This document shows, piece by piece, positions 1-9,707 of a DNA stretch of 26,421 bases. The stretch comes from Chromera velia (lineage: Eukaryota > Sar > Chromeraceae), in contig JAHBMJ010002696.1 in NCBI GenBank assembly GCA_018398765.1, positions 64,001-90,421 of the forward strand, written 5' to 3'. The position numbers and the translations under genes are program-made. Positions within the stretch are counted from its first letter, which is position 1, and every line of letters begins with the position of its first letter. The notes beneath the pieces were generated by a model, which saw only the letters and a program-made list of their open reading frames with translations, ran no database searches and was not told the DNA's origin.

Positions 1-275
1 TTTCAAGAGATTTTCTTCCTCATGTGGTTGCATACGTGGAAGCGCAGGCAGCACATTCAGCTTTCTTCCGTCCCCTCTTCGAGTTTCGTTTTGCCTCTGA
101 GGGTCTGAATCCGCCCGTCTCTTCAGGATACGAATGCATACATCTGCCTTCGCTTTTTTTCTTCCTTCCTTTCCCCGGCCGTATCTTTCCTCTCCTCTGG
201 CAGGGTTGGCTTCCTTCTGCATATATGCTGATACACAACAAAATTGTATGTGGGTGGGTGTCTCTCTCTCTTTCC

Positions 276-318
<43 letters not shown>

Positions 319-322
319 CGTA
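1..322. other. Window edge, no supported gene; TG/AG microsatellite
   Basis: Pyrimidine-rich sequence with several short overlapping frames on both strands, none with convincing protein character. A TG repeat at about 277-298 runs straight into an AG repeat to about 318, just before the proposed start codon of the next gene. An upstream exon or 5' UTR could be here but cannot be shown. Confidence 0.5.
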
Positions 323-1563
323 ATGCGAGACGCTCACACACAGACTCTGCGCCTATGTCGCCTTGCAGAGTCCCTTCGCGATGAGGCTGCGGAGTCCCGA
401 ACTTTCTTCTCCACCCTTCTTCGCCTGCTGCTGTTCCTCTACGTCAGCGGTCAGCCAGACACACTTCCATACGCAGACTGAATGTCCTGTTTGCCCCCCT
501 ACGCTGCCTGGTCGAATGAAGGAATGCAGGAACGCGCGAAGATGACTGAATGAAAAGAAGTCGTTGTTTACGCGTGCTTTGCTTCTCCCCTCTTTGTTTT
601 TCTGCGCTCCTCGTTTTCAGTGGCATGAGCTGGTATGGTGTCACGTGCCGGCTTCTCTGGCGGTGAATATCGTGAAGAAAGCAAACAAGGTAGGCAGAAT
701 AACCACATAGAGAAGGTACATGCCGGCGTTGTACATACATACTCTTGTGCGGTCCTGTCTGTCTCACAGGCGGGTACGCCAACAAGGCAATTGTGGCGGA
801 CATGATCAGGAGGGGGGATAGGGCCCTCAGTCTGGACACACTGGAGCCTCCGAGTGGCCCCGACCTTGCCAGATTCCTCCAGAGCATTCAGAAAGGGATC
901 AACCTCGGTTTTGCACACGTGAGTCGGAGTCGGATGCACAAAATCAAAAAGCGCACCGGAATGCATACGCACTCACTTTCTCTCTCTTGCTCACTCACTC
1001 ACACACACACACACACACACTCACACACACACACACGCACACAGAGGCTCTCTTTATCTGAGTGGTGATGTGGAGTGTCGAATGAAGGAACGAATGGCGG
1101 GAGAGTGAGCGACAAAGTGGAGAGATGAGGGGGATGGGATGATTCTGCATAAAATGCATACAGGATCGAATCTAAGGAATTCGTGATACACTGCTCTCGA
1201 TTCCTTCTTCTCTTTCATTGTCCTTCTCAGATACGCACTTGGCCGGTTCTTTTTTCCCATTCTTTCTCTAGCTTCGTCTTCCCGTCTCTCTTCTCTCTGC
1301 AGGTGGAATTTCTTCTCATCAAACCTCCGGCTGGGCTGGACGCAGGCATCCGACAAAGCTTGCGAGTGGCCCCCGAAAACAATGTGGGGAGGAAGAAGGG
1401 GACTTTTGAAGGAGCACATGGACTCTTTCCCGTACCTGGCTGTCGTGTGACGAGAATGTACAGTCACAAACAGATCGAATCCAGCTGCGATCCGTTTCAT
1501 TCAGTTCAACTGCTGGCTGTCCTTCGTTTCTCCGACTGTGTGCATTCTTGGTGTTTCCAGTAC

Positions 1564-1599
<36 letters not shown>

Positions 1600-1667
1600 A
1601 CGTTTGTCTGCCCGTACGTTCAAAACTTTTCTCTCCTTCACGCACTTTCGCTCGCCTCGTTCTCTCC

Positions 1668-1713
<46 letters not shown>

Positions 1714-4234
1714 ATGTGTGTGTGTATATGTGTATGTGTTTGTACGTGTGTGAGCTTCTTGCAGCTGCATGCCTCCATTTGCCGTCTGAACGAATTGACC
1801 AAGGACCTGAGGTGAGGAGGGCATGAGATGAGTGGGGGGGGGACGGCGGTCATGANNNNNNNNNNNNNNNNNNNNNNNNNNNNNNNNNNNNNNNNNNNNN
1901 NNNNNNNNNNNNNNNNNNNNNNNNNNNNNNNNNNNNGGGACGGCGGTCAGATTTATCTGGTGCCAAAAAAAGGACATGCAGAAGTCAAGACGATGTCGAA
2001 GAAAAACTTGTGTGCGAAGCTCACGAGTGGTTGATTGATGATGGGAGGGAGTGGGGCGCACTCACTACTCTTCCTTCTTCAACTCCTCCTGCAGCACAGT
2101 GAAGTGAATACCCACACACACTGTCTACCAAGAGACTACCGATACACAGCACGCATGCACAGGCGGGATGTGCATGAATCCATTCGTTCGATTTCTTTGC
2201 AGGAGTGCTATTGGGAGGGCTGTAGAGTGCGCGTGTTTCCACGGCGGGCCTTTGCCTCTTGCAGTTGTCCGTCTCCCTCATGAGGAACTGAAAGGGTGCG
2301 GCTTCGCTTTGGACATGGGGTTCTTTTTAGGGGAGGGGGGGGACAGAGGGAGCGAGGTGGAGGTGAAATTGGCATGGTACAGAAGAAGAGAGAGCGAGAG
2401 GGTGCACGGTTGTCAGTCCTCCGTCAAGCCGCGCATGGCTTCTCCGAGTCAGGGCCCTGCTTCATCAACGTCTCCTGAAGGGGATGGAGAAGCAGAAGGG
2501 AGGGAAGTCTCGTGTTGTGCCCTCCGATTTCGGCCGTGTAAAGGAAGTGAAAAAGGTCAGGAGGGAAAGGAGGCAAACAGACAGAAGTAGAGCGGTCCGC
2601 ATGATTTGAGTCTTCAGGAAAAGAGGTGAAAGTATGTGAAAGCAGATAGGAGGGAGATGCGTCTCTTGGTGTTCAGAGGACCGATTACGCAGGCAGACGG
2701 GTGCTGATCAATGAATGATACTTTCAATCAATCTTTGCACAGGGCTTCTCTGTTGTCAAACGTGGAGTTTGAAAAGGAAGAAAAAGAGTTTTTCCAACTT
2801 TGACTTTCTACCGATCTGTATCCAATTTCCTTTCCCTTCTTTCTCTCCCATTGCTCTTGAATTTCCTCTTTTGCGTGCAGCAGCCGCCAGTGGCCTGGAG
2901 GGAGGGATGGATGAGGGACTCCGTTCAGAGTATGCGTGGGACGTCAGGGGCGCATTCTCATCGAGTTTTGGTGACAGGGGTGTTTCTGTTCGGACCTCGT
3001 CCATGAATCCTGTGCGACTCCGGGATGATGCAGCAGCGCCTTCAATTTTTTCCCGAGGGGCCCGGAAGGCATCTGTGCGCGCACGGGGGGGGGCGGGGGT
3101 GGAAGAGAAGGAAAACATTGAGAGAGACTGCAGACAGATGCGCGGAAGAGGAGGAGACGAGGACACTGTGCCTCCAATGCAGTGGTCTGTGGTTGGCTCC
3201 ACTCAGCCGTCTTCTTCAGTGATGAAGGTCAGTCGTACAATTCAATTCATCTTCCTTTGCATGACGTGCATTTGGTCATACACAATCCGCACATCTGACT
3301 GATCCCATCCAGCTGAGAGGCCTGCTCTTTAGTCGGGCCTATCTCTGCAGGTGCGTTTGCCTGCCTGTCGTCGTGGCTTTTCATGTGTTTGGATAAAGGC
3401 GAATCGTCTTCCGAATCAAAGGAAGGGAATGAAAACATGGAGAGGGAGGGGCGGAGGGGGGATCACGTGAGGCATTGGACGGGCACAAAAGTCTGCTGGG
3501 AGAAGAAGTTTCAGACTTTTTCGTTTCTCCTTTTGTGCGTATGAAGGGAACATTACAGCAGCTCGGAAGTTGTCGGGACATTTCGAGCGGGAGGGGAGGA
3601 GTGGGTGAAGACAGACGGCCTCGCTGTATGCAGGAAGAGAAGAGCTGGCGTGTACACAGAGGAAAGAAGCGGTCTAAGAGCCTTTTCACAATCTTTCGTC
3701 TCTCCGAGAGTTCATTCTTCCTCTACGCTGTCCGCTTTTTCGAACGTGTGTGTTTGTGTGCGTGTGTGTCTGTGTGCGCGCGCGTGCGTACAGTGGGTGT
3801 ACGAGGACCTTGTTCTGCTGGAGGCGCGTCCAGGCTGTGGGGGGCAGCCGTCAGGACAAGAGGACACAGAGTCGCCCCCGTTCCGTCTGTTCAGAAGCAG
3901 CCGTCCACTCGAACGCTCACAGGGCCCCCCTTTGGCTTCCACTGCGTCAATGGAGAGAGAGACGGGGGGCGCCATGCAGCAGCCTTCAGGGGTAGACGGG
4001 AGCATCCTTCCCGTGTGTACAGAGCTTGGGGGGGGAGCAGATGAGGACTTCATGGGCAGAGATAGCAGAGAAACGTTGACTCGTCATCGAAGTGTTGCTC
4101 TGTCATCTTCAAAAGGCGGTTCGCCTACTGCCCGATTAACAAGCAGTCTGTCTTCTTTGTCTTTCCTTGGAGTTGATCTCGCCTCTCGAGTGAGTTCGTC
4201 TTCTGTACGGACTTTGCAAAGATCTCCACATTAA
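323..4234 (+). CDS. Seven-exon gene for a 529-residue protein of unknown function
   Basis: Proposed exons are 323-449, 770-918, 1303-1446, 1765-1811, 2203-2537, 2881-3227 and 3794-4234. Donors are GTCAGC, GTGAGT, GTGTGA, GTGAGG, GTAAAG and GTCAGT; each acceptor ends in CAG. Codon phases agree at all six junctions and the exons sum to 1,590 nt including the TAA stop, which is the main support. The start is the first in-frame ATG in exon 1; an upstream exon is possible. The N terminus is short, with a hydrophobic stretch (FFSTLLRLLLFLYV) before the first junction. The middle (exons 2-5) is mixed and probably globular. The last two exons are rich in Ser, Arg, Gly and Pro and look disordered. I recognise no domain. 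The protein could be membrane-associated through its N terminus, but that is inference. Intron 4 contains an assembly gap, so one exon might be missing. Confidence 0.6.
990..1037 (+). repeat. CA microsatellite in intron 2
   Basis: A near-pure CA dinucleotide run preceded by TCAC units, inside the intron between exons 770-918 and 1303-1446. Confidence 0.9.
1563..1740 (+). repeat. GT and CT/GT microsatellites in intron 3
   Basis: A GT run at about 1563-1597 and a second compound run of CT then GT at about 1674-1740, ending 20-odd bases before the acceptor at 1763-1764. The CT part would also supply pyrimidines upstream of the acceptor. Confidence 0.9.
1856..1936. other. Assembly gap (81 N)
   Basis: Unknown bases inside intron 4 of the first gene. 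The same string GGGACGGCGGTCA sits immediately on both sides (left copy ends a few bases before the gap, right copy begins at 1937), suggesting an unjoined overlap or a tandem repeat the assembler could not resolve. Confidence 0.98.
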
Positions 4235-4681
4235 ATCGAGATATATACGGCATATGTTTTCAAATTCAAGTTATGTTCTAGTCCTAATGATGATGATGAT
4301 AAGAATCATGATGTAAAGGACTTAGTCTGTATTTTTTTTAAATGTTTATGAATACATTGATCTAAATTTGATCGTTATCTGATATGATTATCGTGGTATC
4401 ATATGTTATCGCTATTAATACATAATTAGGTGTCTAATTAATGTCTAACCGCGTTTGGCAAGTCGATACAGACATGCAGTGCATGGTGAAAGAGGTTCTA
4501 GCAAAGTGGTTCAAGCCGAAGTCAGACGAACTTAATTTTTTTTTTCTCCTACCAGTGAAATTATAGATCTGGTCCATCTGGAACCTAGCTAGTCAGACTA
4601 GTCTGGAACAGTAAGCGTGCGTCTATAAGCATCGAGCTAGACATGCGTAGGCATGCGTATGAGTGATCGATACCGCGGTAT
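4235..4681. other. AT-rich intergenic spacer
   Basis: Composition changes sharply after the stop codon at 4232-4234. It holds a short GAT repeat (about 4287-4301) and small hairpins. No gene or transposon end could be supported. Confidence 0.6.
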
Positions 4682-4686
4682 ATTAA

Positions 4687-4868
4687 TTCTTCTTCTTCTT
4701 CTTCTTCTTCTTCTTCTTCTTCTGCTTCTTCTTCTTCTGCTTCTTCTTCTTCTTCTTCTTCTTCTTCTCCGTCTTTGTCTTCGTCTTCGTCTTCGTCTTC
4801 GTCTTCGTCTTTGTCTTCATCTTCATCTTCTTCTTCTTCCTCTTCTTCATCTTCCTCTTCTTCCTTTT
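4687..4868 (+). repeat. TTC-type trinucleotide repeat tract
   Basis: TTC units interrupted by TGC, then a run of TCG/TTTGTC units (about 4771-4816) and back to TTC/TCA/TCC. Depending on frame it would encode poly-Ser or poly-Leu on the plus strand, or poly-Glu/Asp on the minus strand. It continues in frame into the LINE endonuclease reading frame starting near 4775, but I treat that as chance or as a 5' leader rather than a real protein start. Confidence 0.9.
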
Positions 4869-4933
4869 CTTTTTCGTCTTCCCCCGTGACGAACAGGAAG
4901 AGCAAACAAAACAAGAAAGACAAAGGAGTAGAG

Positions 4934-6128
4934 ATGTGGGCTCTGAACATAAGGGGAAGAACAGATAATTTGGTGCAAAGCCTGCTTTTCACAGAAGAAA
5001 CGAAAGGAGCCGACATCCTTTTCATGAATGAAACTAGAACAGAGAGGACAGTGTGCAGTGTGAATGGAGGAAGACTGCAAAGAACGAATTTCCCGTTAGT
5101 AAAGGAGGGAAGAGAAGTGATGACGACAGGAGTGGTGATGGTATTGATCTAGGGTATTGATGAGCAGAAAGGTAAGAGAGCTGGGCTTTACGACAGAAAG
5201 AGCAACGGAGATAGCGGTATTTGCAGAAGTACCAGGCTTCCCGCTCTTCGTTGGCTTCCATGACCCCCATAAAGAGTCGAGCTACGCAGATGAGACATAC
5301 CTCAACAATTTGGTAGAGAGAATCGAAGAGAAAAGAGCAGAGAGAGAAAGAAAAGGAGAGAGCAGATTCTCAGAGGTCTGTCTGATGGGGGACTTCAACG
5401 CCTGCACCGGAAAAAAAACTCCTCTGATAGTCTGGACAGGGAAGGGAAGGGGAGAAAGGGAAGAATGGGCACAAACAGGTGGGAGAGAGGAAGTTTTCAG
5501 ACCAGAGAGGGAGTCTGAAGACGAGACGGAGAACACGAAAGGAATGGCTCTGATTCGTTTTTATGAGATAGTGGGCATTGTTCCTCTGAATGGACTGAGG
5601 CGGTGTGCGGTCGAAGAGGGGGAGGAGAAGGTAGCTTTCAACTTCGATGGATCGTTTACTTTTGACAGGGGGGGAGACAGAGAGAGGTCCCTCATCGACT
5701 ATGCATGCATGTCTCCTGTGTCTCTGCCATCTGTTCTTCTTTTTTCTGTATTTTGTGTGTGCTCAGCTCGGTCAGACCATTCAGCTCTTAGATTAGTCCT
5801 GAGGGAGGAAGAAAGAGAGAATGAGAGCGGCGAGGGAAGAGGAAACGAAGAAGAGAACGAAGCCAACCAAGAACAGAACAAAAAGAAAAGAAGAAAAGAT
5901 AGGCGAAGAAAGACAAAAAAGAGGGAAAAGAGAAAGAAAAACGAGAAAAGAGAAGATCAAATCAAGCCAAGATGGAAGGGAACGCTCACAAAGGAAGGAG
6001 AGGAGAGGTACCTCCAAGAGCTTCAGAAAAGAGTGAAGGAGGAAAAAGTGAGTGAGGTCTTTCAGAAAGCAATAGATATAGAAGAGGGAGAAGAAATAAA
6101 GAAAGACTTGCTTGACGAAGCATACTAG
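4934..6128 (+). pseudogene. LINE endonuclease (EEP family) fragment, frameshifted
   Basis: Exonuclease-endonuclease-phosphatase domains nick target DNA for LINE insertion. Visible motifs in order: an N-terminal beta strand ending LNIRG at about 4944, the catalytic-Glu-like FMNETR near 5021-5038, GDFNA at 5388-5402, IDYACMS near 5695, and SDHSALRL at 5772-5795 (the catalytic SDH signature). The frame changes once: the first part stops at 5150-5152 and the second frame opens after 5147. Downstream of SDH the frame becomes a Lys/Arg/Glu-rich, probably coiled linker and stops at 6126-6128. The motif set and order are what the family requires; the frameshift marks it as inactive, unless it is a sequencing error. 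Confidence 0.72.
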
Positions 6129-6158
6129 AAATTCTAACACATCAGAGAGAAAACCTTT

Positions 6159-6617
6159 ATGTGGGCAACAAGGAAGGACAAGACAGAAGAAAGAAAAAGA
6201 GAGAGGAGAGAAGAGCCAGCAGAAGCGCTGAGAGGGGGAGGAAGAAAGCAAATAAGAAAACTCAGAAGAATAGAGAGAAAAGTGAGACAGGAAATCAGAG
6301 GCCTGAAAGCAGAAAGAGAGCAGAGGGATGAACGAGAAAAGAAGAGCAGCACCTCAGCTCAGGAAGGAGAAAGATTGAGACAGGCATATAAGGAGAGGAG
6401 AAAACAGTTAGTCATGATAGAGAGAGCGCTGAGAAACGCGGTGACGAGAGAGCAACGGAAGGCAGAAAAGAGAAAGGTGGAGAACATAAGAGCCGAAATA
6501 AATGAAGGAGGCTGCTGGAAGGTGTGGAGGAGACTTGGTGAGGAAGACAGGAGGGCAGCACCAACAAAAACAAAAGATAACATGACGACTCAGCAGGTAG
6601 CAGAAGGTTTTAAATAA
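6159..6617 (+). pseudogene. LINE linker region preceding the missing reverse transcriptase
   Basis: A 152-codon Arg/Glu/Lys-rich frame, predicted helical or coiled, ending with a TAA at 6615-6617. Such basic helices commonly lie between endonuclease and reverse transcriptase in LINE proteins. Beyond the stop, the same frame continues through another stop (TGA, 6648-6650) into codons reading YADD at 6651-6662. That resembles the reverse transcriptase active-site motif, but four residues in a degraded frame are not proof. Confidence 0.5.
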
Positions 6618-6657
6618 ACGTACGAGCTGCCAAAGGAAGAGAAATTGTGATACGCTG

Positions 6658-7131
6658 ATGATGGAAGGAGGTTTCATTCCGATTGATCTCGAAGTGGCTT
6701 CTAGAATGATCCGCTGGGCAGGGAAGGCTTTAAAGGAGAAAAGAAACGAAGCGGTAGGGCAGGCAATCCTCACATGCCTGAGAGAGGGGGTAGAGAATGA
6801 AATGGGGGGGGGGAGAGGAATGTATCCTTTTCATCTTTTCCCTCATCTGAAGCAATGTGCACAGGGCCTGGCACTCTACACAGACAGAGGAATGCACCCT
6901 TTTACAAGAGAAAGACTAAAAGGAAGCGTAGGGCAGAGAGGAACACAGGTAGTCAACGAGAGAGTGGACGGGATAGAGAGATGGCTACTGAAGAGAACAA
7001 AAAATGAGCTAGACGAGAAAAAGAGAGAGGCGTTTGCACATAGAATAGAAAGAAATATAAGAGAGAAGAGCAGTCAGAAGAAGGCAGAACTGACAGGAGT
7101 GGTGATGATTGACGTGCACAGAAAGGTCTGA
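6658..7131 (+). pseudogene. LINE-internal frame of unknown role
   Basis: A 157-codon frame between the missing reverse transcriptase and the zinc-motif frame. No motif is recognisable. It is helical in character, basic in its second half, and shares the purine-rich base use of its neighbours. It is probably the region after the catalytic core in the ancestral ORF2. It ends at a TGA (7129-7131), 24 nt before the next frame. Confidence 0.4.
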
Positions 7132-7155
7132 AACGGAAACCATCTCCACCTTTCT

Positions 7156-8016
7156 TTGTTTGAAGACAGAGCAGGTAGAAAGGTTGGCTTAACAATGAAA
7201 ATAGACAGAGAGAGAATAGGGAGAGCCCCTTTTTGCTATACGAGAGTGGCGCCGCGATCGGAACACAGGAGGAGAGCAGCATGCAGGGTAGGAGACAGGG
7301 CTGTGGCTGCGACTCAGAGAAAAATTCCGGTAAGGGGGGGAGAGAAGGTGCCATTACAGAAAAGGACGTGCCAGTTCTGTCGAGGGTGGTTGGGAATCGA
7401 GGTGATGGAAGATGAAATCCATCTGGTGACAGAATGTCCTGTTTTTGACAGAGAGACAGCAGAGATGTTCAGAAAGATAGAAGAGAAATGGGATAGCAAG
7501 ATGGAAGAAAAAGCCAGAAAGGTAGCCACAGAAAGAGAAAGGCTCAACAGAGAAGAGGGAAAAAGAGATAACTTGACGCTTTTCTGCTTTCTGTTGAATG
7601 AATGTCATGCCGGAGTGGATAATTTTTTGGAATGGGCGTTATTCAGACGGAGGGTGTTTGAGGAGTGTCCAGGATGGTACAGACACATAGAGGGAGACGC
7701 TTTGGCGGCCAGATATGCAGGAATCACCGGAAGGCAGTGGGCGATCGAGAGACTAACAAAAGAATATGAGGAGACAATTGATAACTTAGAGACGACCGAA
7801 GGAGCGTTAAGGTGGGGAAGGAGGGAGCCGCAGAAGAAGATTGATAAAGCAAACAAGAAGAGCGAGGAAGCCCAAATCATATGCCGTTTCAGATCGATTT
7901 TCAGGCCGGAAAGCCAACGCGGATCTAGAGCCGTGGGCCCGTGGCTCGAACAACGAACAATCATGCAGCAGCGGCCAAAGCAACAGACTCTGGCGGGCCC
8001 CGAGGGCGGGGTTTGA
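7156..8016 (+). pseudogene. LINE ORF2 C-terminal region with CCHC-type zinc motif
   Basis: A 286-codon frame. It carries C-x2-C at 7369-7380 followed by H-x4-C at 7420-7437 (CQFC, then HLVTEC), the zinc-binding arrangement found near the C terminus of many LINE polyproteins downstream of reverse transcriptase. It is followed by charged helical sequence. The last codons run into the 3' stem-loop; the stop is at 8014-8016. No frame break is seen inside it, so it decayed less than the upstream part. Confidence 0.6.
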
Positions 8017-8048
8017 TACCTCAGCTTAGGCTGGGGAACGCCCCGCCC
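8004..8048 (+). other. Two-part stem-loop at the LINE 3' end
   Basis: The outer stem is GGGCGGGG at 8004-8011 with CCCCGCCC at 8041-8048. The inner stem is CCTCAGC at 8019-8025 with GCTGGGG at 8030-8036 (one G-U pair) and a TTAG loop. A LINE reverse transcriptase commonly recognises a 3' RNA structure of this sort. It overlaps the last ORF codons and lies about 50 nt before the tail repeat. Confidence 0.65.
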
Positions 8049-8100
8049 TGCTAGCTCTGGCGACAGATAGACATAGCGGGAAGGCCCTAGGGCAGAACAT

Positions 8101-8126
8101 ATCAATCAATCAATCAATCAATCAAT
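8101..8126 (+). repeat. ATCA-type four-base 3' tail of the LINE
   Basis: About six ATCA units, then AT-rich flank. Several LINE clades end in short tandem repeats instead of poly(A). Similar ATCA runs at about 8326-8340 and 20986-21000 may be other old tails. Confidence 0.65.
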
Positions 8127-8131
8127 TAATT

Positions 8132-8600
8132 AGATAATAATTTAGATTCCTAGTCAGATTCAATAATTCTAGCGATAATTAGAATATATGTTTAAATAAT
8201 ATTTTATCTTTTATCTTAATACCTCTCATGTCGATATATTTAAACGCCATACTAAGCTAGTCACGATGCCTGACAGTGGATTGCGAAGGAACTCAAAAGA
8301 TAAATCCTACCCCACCCAAGGCACCTATCAATCAATCAAATTTAAATGATTAATTAAATCAATCAATCCTATGCATAAATTAACAGGATAATATTAATTT
8401 AATCAGTCAATCAATTATAAACAATAAATATAATAAATGTTAGACCAAATGATAATTATCGCTAGCACTAAGCTACCATCAGCTAACACCAAAAACAATC
8501 TTTTTTTTGTCTAGACAGTCTAGTTTTTTTGTAAACGAAAAAACAAGAGATGTTAAAAGAAAAAAACTCGTAGAACAGACTGAGGGAGGCAGGGGGAGAG
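8132..8600. other. AT-rich spacer, no gene seen
   Basis: Strongly AT-rich with several ATCA/TTAA runs and a 13-base palindrome (8511-8523, two 6-base arms around one A) flanked by T runs. No transposon ends or coding signal could be supported. Confidence 0.55.
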
Positions 8601-8619
8601 GGGGAACTGGACCTTCGAA

Positions 8620-8952
8620 CTAGCCGAGGACCATGAGATTGCTCAGCTCGGACTCTAGCCTTGGAGAAAGATCGACCCCCGGCCGCTTCAACACCTGCCC
8701 GACACTTAGATCTTCATCCGCCTTGGGTATTCCTTCCTTCACAGAGCCCAACGTCAAGACATACCGACTTGCCTGTACCAAGCAGTTCATGTCCCCGCCA
8801 GGACGGCTTTCTATCCTTCCCCGAAACCCTTCTCCACAGCTAGCTCCACAGCTCCTCGCGAGTACTAAACTCCCCCAAACAGGTTCTTTTTTTTTGCCAC
8901 TAATGCACACTGCCTGCCGATATTGCCAGCCTGAGCTGCGTTCCTTCTGCAC
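8620..8952 (-). other. Mixed-composition island with overlapping ORFs on both strands
   Basis: A minus-strand frame (110 codons) and a plus-strand frame (8633-8971, 112 codons) overlap almost completely. The minus-strand one has the more protein-like second half (residues LSVGQVLKRPGVDLSPRLES), faintly recalling the C-terminal part of the tRNA-modifying MnmG/MTO1 family, but the match is far too short to call. It has no convincing splice sites to a partner exon. It may be a gene remnant or a piece of another retroelement. Confidence 0.25.
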
Positions 8953-9477
8953 TCAGTCTCTCTCCCTCTAGTCTTCCTGCATCTCGGTCTCTCCTCTCTG
9001 AGGCTCTCTCTCTTGCGCCACTGTTTTTCTGCTTCTCCTCTAGCTTCCTGCATCGCTGTTCTGTTCTGTTTCCTGCGACTGTTCTCCATTGTCACTCCCC
9101 CGCCCTCTCTCTCGCACTCTCTGCTCTGTCTTGAAATGGCCTTGCGTCTGTGTCTCTCATCCCTTCTCCCCTTCTTTAATTATCCCCCCGCCGCCCTTTC
9201 TCTGTCCCTCCGCTCGTGAAATGGAGTCCTCGTCATCAACCCCCCCCCCTCTATGCTTCTCTCTACCGCTCTGGCTTTCCTCTCTATCTCATGTTGTCAC
9301 CATTGAGAGTCAGTTCTTCTTCCCTCTTTTTTCGCCTCTCAACCCGCCCTCACTCCGCCCTTCCTCTCTAGACAGCTAGCTGTTTCGCTTGAATGACGCA
9401 CGCACTCCCGCTCCCTCGACGCCTCCTCTTCATTCGTTCATCAGTCTCCCGCGATCCTCTGTTCTTCTTTTCTTTCA
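8953..9477 (+). other. Pyrimidine-rich tract ending in a good acceptor sequence
   Basis: C/T-rich for over 500 bases, ending TTTTCTTTCAG at 9477. After this point the plus strand becomes purine-rich. It could be an intron of a plus-strand gene, or the antisense of a purine-rich element like the LINE. Frames here are low complexity. Confidence 0.4.
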
Positions 9478-9571
9478 GAAAGTCGAGCATAGGGGATGAG
9501 ATGACAGTGACAGGGCACAAGAAAAGAGAGAGAGACAGTGACAGCGACAGGGCACAAGAAAAGAGAGAGAG

Positions 9572-9608
<37 letters not shown>

Positions 9609-9707
9609 CAACCAGGAGGACGGGACGTGATGACAACCTCAACAAAGGAAGAGCGAAGACAAGGCGGCAAGAGAGGACTTTGCACACAGAATATGGGCGG
9701 TGGCTGA
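9478..9707 (+). other. Arg/Glu-rich possible exon (low-complexity)
   Basis: Follows the acceptor at 9476-9477 and stays open in the frame that ends at the TGA 9705-9707. It encodes a run of Arg, Glu, Lys, Ser and Asp, partly from a GA repeat (about 9577-9606) and a near-duplicate of about 31 bases (9503-9533 and 9540-9570). The composition resembles RS/RE-type RNA-processing proteins, but a purine repeat gives the same composition by chance. No donor or start codon could be fixed. Confidence 0.25.

Larger units (their letters stand above)
4682..8131 (+). mobile_element. Degenerate LINE-type retroelement lacking its reverse transcriptase domain
   Basis: Read on the plus strand, four purine-rich frames keep the order expected for the flanks of a LINE ORF2: endonuclease motifs (4934-5800), a Lys/Glu-rich linker (5820-6617), then a C-terminal zinc motif (7369-7437), a 3' stem-loop (8004-8048) and a four-base tail repeat (8101-8126). 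Stop codons and frame changes separate the pieces. The several hundred codons of reverse transcriptase expected between linker and C-terminal part are absent; about 40 nt separate the linker stop at 6617 from the next frame. The 3' end is clear. The 5' end is not: ATTAATT occurs at 4682-4688 and again at 8125-8131, a possible target duplication that would place the TTC repeat inside the element, but a 7-bp AT match is weak. The element is not autonomous as it stands. Confidence 0.75.

Noticed and set aside
3351-3470. Possible extra exon after the acceptor ATCTCTGCAG in the last intron of the first gene
   Set aside because: Open for about 40 codons in phase 0, but with no usable donor; direct joining of 3227 to 3794 is simpler and in phase.
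4585-5025. Minus-strand frame encoding an acidic Glu/Asp-rich protein
   Set aside because: The acidic run is the TTC repeat read backward, and the rest is antisense to the LINE endonuclease.
8000-8040. Possible tRNA-like B box (GGTTTGATACC) at the LINE 3' end
   Set aside because: No matching A box or cloverleaf could be built; the sequence is better explained by the two-part stem-loop.
8598-8630. TTCGAA-containing segment resembling a tRNA T-arm
   Set aside because: The flanking five bases on each side do not pair, and no acceptor or anticodon stem was found.
8620-8952. Assignment of the minus-strand frame as MnmG/MTO1
   Set aside because: Similarity is limited to a dozen residues of a loosely conserved region; no upstream domain is present nearby.
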